Shown here one piece after another: positions 59,180 through 64,000 of a DNA stretch of 64,000 nucleotides. Source of the DNA: JAGWBD01 sp965223965 (GTDB taxonomy: Bacteria > Chloroflexota > Anaerolineae > Aggregatilineales > Phototrophicaceae); the NCBI GenBank assembly GCA_965223965.1, contig CBDCXX010000002.1:62001-126000 (forward strand), read 5' to 3'. How positions within the stretch are numbered: the stretch's first letter is position 1; every line of letters starts with the position of its first letter. The notes beneath the pieces are model-generated. The model worked only from the letters and a program-made list of their open reading frames with translations, was not told the origin of the DNA and ran no database searches. A program made the translations under genes and the position numbers.

Positions 59180-59250
59180 ATAACCGAAATACCCTGCCTA
59201 CGAATCGACAACTAAACACTGACAGCTGTGAACTGAAGACTCGCCTCCGT

Positions 59251-59279
59251 TTGACCGCCAATTACGGCTTGGCTATTAT
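59251..59279 (+). promoter_or_regulatory. Sigma-70-type promoter of the HtrA gene
   Basis: TTGACC (59251-59256), 17-base spacer, TATTAT (59274-59279). The ATG at 59286 is 7 bases after the -10 box, so the transcript should be leaderless. Confidence 0.65.
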
Positions 59280-59285
59280 GGATAC

Positions 59286-60455
59286 ATGAAGATGTTACGC
59301 ACCGCATTCATCACAACCTTAACGTTGACGCTTGCCGTCTTCGCTTTGGCATGCGCGCAGGATAACGCCCCCGAATCTGCGCGTCAGTTGTCCACCTTCT
59401 CTGGCGAGCCGGCTGAAAACCCCGCGCCCCAAATTCCAGCAGGCATACCCGACACTCCATACATCGCACAGTCGCAGGCTTCGGCAGCCCTGCATACGTC
59501 TCCTTCCCAGCCTGTCGGTTCACTGGCGTACTTGCCGTCAATTTCAAACCTCGTACACGAGATTGAGCCGGCGGTCGCTTCAATATCCGTGGAGTCCATA
59601 AGCCGTGGCATGTTCTTCGACTTCACCGACGAAGGCGCAGGCACCGGCGTAGTCATCCGGCCCGACGGCTACATAGTGACCAACTTCCACGTAATCCAGG
59701 GCGCGAACGACATACAGGTAACGCTCTCCAACGGCAAGACTTACGACGCCAAGATAGTGGGACACGACATCATCACCGACCTTGCGGTTGTCAAGATTGA
59801 CGACGAGAATCTCACCACCATCACAATGGGCGATTCAGATGCCATACATGTCGGCGACTGGGTGGTTGCTCTCGGCAACGCATTGGCGCTGAAGGGCGGT
59901 CCCACGGTCACATTGGGCATCGTCAGCGCGCGCGGCCGCACCCTCAGCACCGAGCGCGGCGACCTCTACGACCTCATACAGACTGATGCCGCCATCAACG
60001 ACGGCAACAGCGGCGGCCCCCTCATAAACCTTCGGGGCGAAGTCGTGGGCATCAACACCGCCATAATACGCCGCGCCCAAGGCATAGGATTCGCCATCAG
60101 TTCCACCGCCGCAAAGCCGATAATCCAAAGCCTCATTGAGCACGGACGAGTCGTCAGGCCCCTTATTGGACTCACGGGAGCGGATGTTACCCCAGCCCGC
60201 GCCAACCAGCTCGGTCTCAACGTTGACGAGGGCATCATCGTTACCCGCATGACGCTCGACGGTCCCGCCTACGACGGCGGCATCAGCGTGGGCGATGTCA
60301 TCACAAAGCTCAACGACATCCCCACCTCTGACATGGCGCAGTTCCTCACCCTGCTATGGACTTTCGAGATCGGGCAGGAGATTCAGATCGAGTACATCCA
60401 CGAGAACGAAACGCAAGTGACTACCGTAATTCTGGCCGAGAGGCCCTCTTCATAG
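59286..60455 (+). CDS. HtrA/DegP-type serine protease, membrane lipoprotein
   Basis: A 389-residue trypsin-like protease. Residues 1-24 are a lipoprotein-type signal (LTLTLAVFALACAQ). A Pro/Ala-rich linker leads to the protease domain from about 90. The triad is complete: His in TNFHVI, Asp in TDLAVVK, Ser in GNSGGPL. One PDZ domain follows at about 290-380 (GLNVDEGIIVTRMTLDGPAYDGGI). It would degrade misfolded proteins outside the membrane. The promoter suggests a leaderless transcript. Confidence 0.92.
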   Translation: MKMLRTAFITTLTLTLAVFALACAQDNAPESARQLSTFSGEPAENPAPQIPAGIPDTPYIAQSQASAALHTSPSQPVGSLAYLPSISNLVHEIEPAVASISVESISRGMFFDFTDEGAGTGVVIRPDGYIVTNFHVIQGANDIQVTLSNGKTYDAKIVGHDIITDLAVVKIDDENLTTITMGDSDAIHVGDWVVALGNALALKGGPTVTLGIVSARGRTLSTERGDLYDLIQTDAAINDGNSGGPLINLRGEVVGINTAIIRRAQGIGFAISSTAAKPIIQSLIEHGRVVRPLIGLTGADVTPARANQLGLNVDEGIIVTRMTLDGPAYDGGISVGDVITKLNDIPTSDMAQFLTLLWTFEIGQEIQIEYIHENETQVTTVILAERPSS

Positions 60456-60456
60456 T

Positions 60457-60585
60457 GGGAATACGTCATTCTCAACATGCGTTGGTTTTCAAATCGTCAT
60501 TCCCGCGAAGGCGGGAATCCACGCGGTCGCTGACTATGCTGGTTTCCAATACCAATACACATTGAGAATACCGGGAATACGTCAT
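60457..60585. mobile_element. GGTATTCTC-type MITE flanked by 13-bp direct repeats
   Basis: GGGAATACGTCAT occurs at 60457-60469 and 60573-60585 and brackets a REP-containing element with ends ATTCTCAACATGCGTTGG and CCAATACACATTGAGAAT. The inside matches the element at 34927-35036 (CACGCGGTCGCTGACTATGC). It lies just after the HtrA stop codon. The direct repeats may be a target duplication. Confidence 0.7.
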
Positions 60586-60626
60586 AGATAATAGGAATGC
60601 GTTGCTGGCGAGTCTTGCATTTCGTT

Positions 60627-60908
60627 TTAGAACTTTGTGTCAAGCAACTCTTTGGCTCTCGCCCTGGTTTGCGGCGACACACGAGATGCCTGACTGATGA
60701 TAGTCAAGGCGTCCTTTGCCCGTCCCGCTCTAATGATGCTGCGAGCTCTGCTTGCGCGGATACTGCTAACGCCTTTCGTATAGTTTTGCATAAGCAGCTC
60801 AACGACCTCTTTATTGGACAACGAAAAGTCGGCAAACTCGCAGTAATACTCTACAAAACACGCCTTGCCCATTGAATTTAGGGCATCGCTCAGTTGATAG
60901 TCATGCAT
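60627..60908 (-). CDS. Small hypothetical protein
   Basis: A 93-residue protein starting at MHDYQLSDAL (60908) with GGAGG 6 bases upstream. Mostly helical, with a basic C-terminal half (ASRARSIIRAGRAKDALTII). I recognise no family. It is placed between the HtrA gene and the methyltransferase, on the opposite strand from HtrA. Confidence 0.55.
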   Translation of the reverse strand: MHDYQLSDALNSMGKACFVEYYCEFADFSLSNKEVVELLMQNYTKGVSSIRASRARSIIRAGRAKDALTIISQASRVSPQTRARAKELLDTKF

Positions 60909-61033
60909 GACGCGCCTCCGTTCAAGTGGCACTCTCATATATGTTGGTCAGTTGCGTTGGTCATTGGAACTGTCACTTCTGCCGAGCCTGTTCCTGCGGG
61001 AAAGGAGACTTCCTGCGTAAGAGCGTCGATAGG

Positions 61034-61756
61034 CTACCCAACCTCGCCCACAACCACCGCCACCATCCCCATTCCCAGGCTCCGCCGCCGCACATCGCGC
61101 AGCCCTGCATCCTCCATCGCCGCAGCCAACTGCCTCGCGCTCAGGAACTCGTCCACCGATTGCGGCAAGTACGAGTACGCCTCGCTGTCCCCTGCCAAAG
61201 CCGCGCCCAGCAGTGGCGCGACCCTTTGAAAGCACCACGGCAGCAGGCGATTATGCGGCCCCTTGCCCTCCATGCGCACGATTTCCAGCACCGCCACGCG
61301 ACCGCCCGGCTGCACAACCCGCGCCATCTCGCTCAGCGCGCGCGGCACATCAATGAAGTTTCGCACGCCAAAGCCCACAGTGACGCACACGAAGCTATCG
61401 TCCACGAACGGCAGCGCATGGGCGTCCCCCACGGCAAAGGTCGTATGCGCGCCCAGACCCTGCCGCGCCGCCTTGCCCTTAGCAAGCGCGAGCATCTCCG
61501 GAACGAAGTCCAGCCCCACCACATGCTCGACATTCGGTTTGCGAGCAACATCGAACGCAAAGTCTCCCGTCCCGCAAGCCACATCCAGCGCCGCGCCGGA
61601 CAATCCCGATGCAGTCGCCGCATCCGCCGCCATCCGCCGCCAGGCGTAGTGCATGCCCCCCGTCATCACCGTGTTCAGCAGGTCGTACCGCCGCGATATG
61701 CGCCCGAACATGCGGCTCACATAGCGCGCCCGCTCCTCGCCGCGCAGCCTCGCCAC
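61034..61756 (-). CDS. ubiE: Menaquinone/ubiquinone methyltransferase MenG/UbiE
   Basis: A 240-residue class I methyltransferase. The start is GTG 61756, which overlaps the stop of the NnrD gene (TAGTG); longer extensions run into its tail repeats. The family opening is RYVSRMFGRISRRYDLLNTVMTGGMH. SAM-binding ALDVACGTGDFAFDVA and VGLDFVPEML, plus TVGFGVRNF and GGRVAVLEI, are typical. It methylates demethylmenaquinone (or a related quinone), which fits the Chloroflexota respiratory chain. Confidence 0.9.
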   Translation of the reverse strand: MARLRGEERARYVSRMFGRISRRYDLLNTVMTGGMHYAWRRMAADAATASGLSGAALDVACGTGDFAFDVARKPNVEHVVGLDFVPEMLALAKGKAARQGLGAHTTFAVGDAHALPFVDDSFVCVTVGFGVRNFIDVPRALSEMARVVQPGGRVAVLEIVRMEGKGPHNRLLPWCFQRVAPLLGAALAGDSEAYSYLPQSVDEFLSARQLAAAMEDAGLRDVRRRSLGMGMVAVVVGEVG

Positions 61757-63372
61757 TAGCCGCCATTCCCTTCGCGCAGCGCCCTGCCCATACGAAGCTC
61801 CTTGCCCAAGCGAAGCTCTTTGCCCAAGCGAAGCTCTTTGATAGTCAGCGGCAGCTCCGGCAGCAAATCGCTCGCAACCATGCCCGTATCGCCCAGCCTG
61901 TCGCATACGCGCTCGCCAGCCAGCCCATGCAAGTACACTCCAAGCGTTGCGGCACCCTCAAGCGGCACATCCTGGGACAGCAGCCCCGCGATGCTGCCTG
62001 CCAGCACGTCGCCCGTTCCCGCAGTCGCAAGTCCCGCGTTGGCGAACGGGCACACCATCGCGCGCCCATCAGGGAATGCGACAACCGTATGCGCTCCCTT
62101 AAGCGCCACGACCTTGTTCCAGCGTGCCGCAGACTCAATCGCAATCCCGATGCGGTCCGACTGCACCTCGCTTGTGCTTTTGCCCGTAAGCCGCGCCATC
62201 TCGCCCGGATGCGGTGTCAGTATCGCCAAGTCTGTGAACCGCTCCCACCAGCGCGGCGTCCTCGCAAGCGTGTTCAGCCCGTCCGCATCAACCACCGTGG
62301 GCGGCAGCCGTTCTCCTGAATACAGCACACCCTCGATGAATCCCCGCATATCCGCCGCCTGCCCCATGCCGCACCCCAGCAGCATGCTGTTATAGCCATC
62401 CAGCGCCTCCAGCACATCACCCGCAGCAGCAGGCAGCGCAACACCCGGCGCCGACTCCGCAAGCGGCAGGTATGTCGGCTCGGTCGCCTTGCCCGCTACC
62501 GCCATCTGTATCGACGCAGGCAGCGCAATCGTAACTAGGCCGCTCCCTACCCGTGTAGCCGCGCTGCCCGCTAGGTATGCCGCGCCGATGTAGTTAAGCG
62601 ACCCCGCTACCACCATCGTCCTGCCGAAGCTGCCCTTGTGCGCGTCAGACGGGCGCATCGGCAATAGCGGGCGCATATTGGCATCGGTCATTAGAGACAA
62701 TGGCACATCATCGTCCACGCCGTCAGGCAGACCGATTTCCACCACATCCAGTTTGCCAATTCGTGCTGCCGCGCCGTAGTCGTAATGCCCGACCTTGGGA
62801 TAGCCCATCGACAGCGTGATGTCCACAGCAGGACATGCAGGATCGGCATTCCCGCTGTCCGCGTCCATCCCGCTCGGCACATCGATAGCAACCGTTGTCA
62901 TATCAGAACGCGCCGCGCTTGTCCCCGCAAGCATCAGCAGTATGTCCTGCACCGTACCTTCGAGAGGTCGTATGCGCCCGATGCCCAGGACCGCATCCAC
63001 CACCACATGCGCCTCGCCGAGCAACGTCCTCAACTGCGCCAAACCCGGATCTTCAGACGCCGCAATCACAGGAACGCCAAGATCGTTCACGATGTCCAGC
63101 TTGGGGTCGGGAGCGCGCCTGTCTCGGCAGATGTACACGCTCACCCGCGCTCCCCAACGATGCAGATGCCGCGCCACAACAAGCCCGTCGCCCCCGTTAT
63201 TGCCGGGCCCCACCAGCGCCAGGACAGGCGCACCGAACAGCGGCGCGAACTGCCGCCGAATGTATCGCGCCGACTCAAGCCCAGCCCGCTCCATCAGCGC
63301 ATCCTTGGACACGCCCGTCGCCTCCGAGCGGTCCTCGATGCGCCGCATCTGATCGGCAGTTACAATCTTCAT
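61756..63372 (-). CDS. nnrD: Bifunctional NAD(P)H-hydrate repair enzyme (epimerase + dehydratase)
   Basis: A 538-residue fusion. The N-terminal NnrE epimerase (about 1-215) has MKIVTADQMRRIEDRS and VGPGNNGGDGLVVARHL. The C-terminal ADP/ATP-dependent dehydratase NnrD (about 230-515) has MVVAGSLNYIGAAYLAG, LTPHPGEMARLTG and GLATAGTGDVLAGSIAG. A low-complexity tail repeats ELRLGKELRLGKELRMG. It repairs damaged NADH/NADPH hydrates. Directly followed by MenG with a one-base overlap. Confidence 0.93.
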   Translation of the reverse strand: MKIVTADQMRRIEDRSEATGVSKDALMERAGLESARYIRRQFAPLFGAPVLALVGPGNNGGDGLVVARHLHRWGARVSVYICRDRRAPDPKLDIVNDLGVPVIAASEDPGLAQLRTLLGEAHVVVDAVLGIGRIRPLEGTVQDILLMLAGTSAARSDMTTVAIDVPSGMDADSGNADPACPAVDITLSMGYPKVGHYDYGAAARIGKLDVVEIGLPDGVDDDVPLSLMTDANMRPLLPMRPSDAHKGSFGRTMVVAGSLNYIGAAYLAGSAATRVGSGLVTIALPASIQMAVAGKATEPTYLPLAESAPGVALPAAAGDVLEALDGYNSMLLGCGMGQAADMRGFIEGVLYSGERLPPTVVDADGLNTLARTPRWWERFTDLAILTPHPGEMARLTGKSTSEVQSDRIGIAIESAARWNKVVALKGAHTVVAFPDGRAMVCPFANAGLATAGTGDVLAGSIAGLLSQDVPLEGAATLGVYLHGLAGERVCDRLGDTGMVASDLLPELPLTIKELRLGKELRLGKELRMGRALREGNGG

Positions 63373-63438
63373 ATCTGGCTGTCTATTCCTAGAACAATGC
63401 GATTATGCATGACGGTGTTGATGACAGAGGGAAGAAAA

Positions 63439-64000
63439 CTATTCCACCAGCGATTTCAGCAGCGCCCGTGTCCGCGCAACCGAAGCATCGGCGTCATCGC
63501 CTACCGGAAATACATTCGCGATGAACTCAGTCGCGCCCGCGTCCGCGAATGCCCGAATCTGCCGCTCGACCTCAGCCTCGTTCCCCACAACGGCGACCTC
63601 CGAAGGTCCTTCGACATCCCCCACGTCCAGAATACGGCGATAATTCACCAAAGTGCCGTACCGCTCGAACAGCGATGCTGCCTGCGCTCTGCCCGCTGAC
63701 TCGTCGTCGGTGACGGCGACCGGCAGCCCTACGCTCACGCGCGGGCTTGCCCTGCCAGCCTCAGACGCGGCGGCGTTGATGCGCGGCACTACGTGAGATT
63801 CGATTGCCTTGACGCCCGCCATCCAGGTAATTGTGCCGTCCGCAACTGCGCCGCCCAGCCGCAGCATTCGCGGCGCGAGCGCCGAAATCATCACCGAGAC
63901 CGGCAGTCCGTCCGCAACATCAAGCTCCGCATGCACATTGTAGAAGTCGCCGTCGAAGTCAACCCTGCCCTCGTCGATGAGCGGACGCAGCACAGCCAGA
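63439..64000 (-). CDS. LLM-class flavin/F420-dependent oxidoreductase, partial (5' end outside window)
   Basis: The C-terminal 187 residues of a luciferase-like monooxygenase-family protein. The frame is open to the right edge, so the true start is outside. VMISALAPRMLRLGGAVADGTITWM matches the GALxPxML-x-LA-x-x-ADG barrel segment of the family, and AFADAGATEFIANVFPVGDDADASVARTRALLKSL is the usual ending. F420 dependence is likely in this group but not shown. Same direction as the NnrD gene, 66 bp upstream of it. Confidence 0.85.
   Translation of the reverse strand, partial: LAVLRPLIDEGRVDFDGDFYNVHAELDVADGLPVSVMISALAPRMLRLGGAVADGTITWMAGVKAIESHVVPRINAAASEAGRASPRVSVGLPVAVTDDESAGRAQAASLFERYGTLVNYRRILDVGDVEGPSEVAVVGNEAEVERQIRAFADAGATEFIANVFPVGDDADASVARTRALLKSLVE

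Overview
The window is environmental bacterial DNA that reads as Chloroflexota. It appears to hold two different genomes or replicons joined near base 17,250. The left part (1-17,250) is visibly GC-richer, has strong AGGAGG ribosome sites and no dispersed repeats. Its content (SH3b/Excalibur secreted nucleases, a DUF6754 membrane cluster, PucR) suggests an Anaerolineae-like Chloroflexota. The right part (17,250-64,000) has lower and more variable GC, many REP/MITE-like palindromic repeats, several leaderless-looking promoters and a gene repertoire (SDRs, enoyl-CoA hydratase, LLM oxidoreductase, DUF1501/DUF1800, oligopeptide-type ABC transporter) that fits SAR202/Dehalococcoidia-type Chloroflexota. 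No rRNA or tRNA was recognised, so the taxonomy is inference from gene content.

Left part. 1-5.5 kb: a catabolic-looking cluster with three paralogues of the M29 aminopeptidase/NicX (2,5-dihydroxypyridine dioxygenase) fold, an opine-dehydrogenase-like enzyme, an M24 Xaa-Pro-type peptidase and an ATC-hydrolase family protein. 5.7-10.1 kb: three secreted or anchored proteins that share SH3b modules, two of them HNH nucleases, one fused to a clan GH-A glycosidase-like domain. 10.5-17.2 kb: PucR regulator, YceD/DUF177, a GT4 glycosyltransferase and, divergently, a four-gene membrane cluster ending in a fibronectin-III protein.

Junction. The fibronectin-III reading frame runs directly into the C-terminal quarter of pyrroline-5-carboxylate reductase (ProC), followed by YggT, the usual neighbour of ProC. 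A chimeric contig or recombination breakpoint is the simplest reading.

Right part. 17.5-28.4 kb: housekeeping and metabolism (DUF167, two SDRs, BirA, a beta-hydroxyacid dehydrogenase, enoyl-CoA hydratase) interrupted by a lower-GC ATPase/PIN-like pair and a Fic protein with an 11-bp phased repeat array over its start. 25.9-33.1 kb: a phosphate regulon (PhoB/PhoR-like, small coiled-coil protein, frameshifted vapBC, pstC-pstA-pstB-phoU, no pstS). 33.2-37.7 kb: nucleoside hydrolase, then rtcB bracketed by two copies of an unrecognised two-gene toxin-antitoxin-like module, with 115-bp tandem repeats and a possibly structured intergenic region. 38-40.7 kb: phage-tail-like genes. 40.7-53.4 kb: Uma2 nuclease, NHL protein, PLD nuclease pair, DUF1501/retropepsin/DUF1800, oligopeptide ABC genes and a SelA-like PLP enzyme. 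53.4-64 kb: a frameshifted comEC, large MITEs with internal minisatellites, a leaderless HtrA protease, MenG/UbiE methyltransferase, NnrD/NnrE and an edge-truncated LLM oxidoreductase.

The most novel-looking items are the duplicated two-gene module around rtcB, the phased repeats at fic, the ATPase/PIN pair, the nuclease-SH3b-glycosidase fusion and the minisatellite-bearing MITEs.
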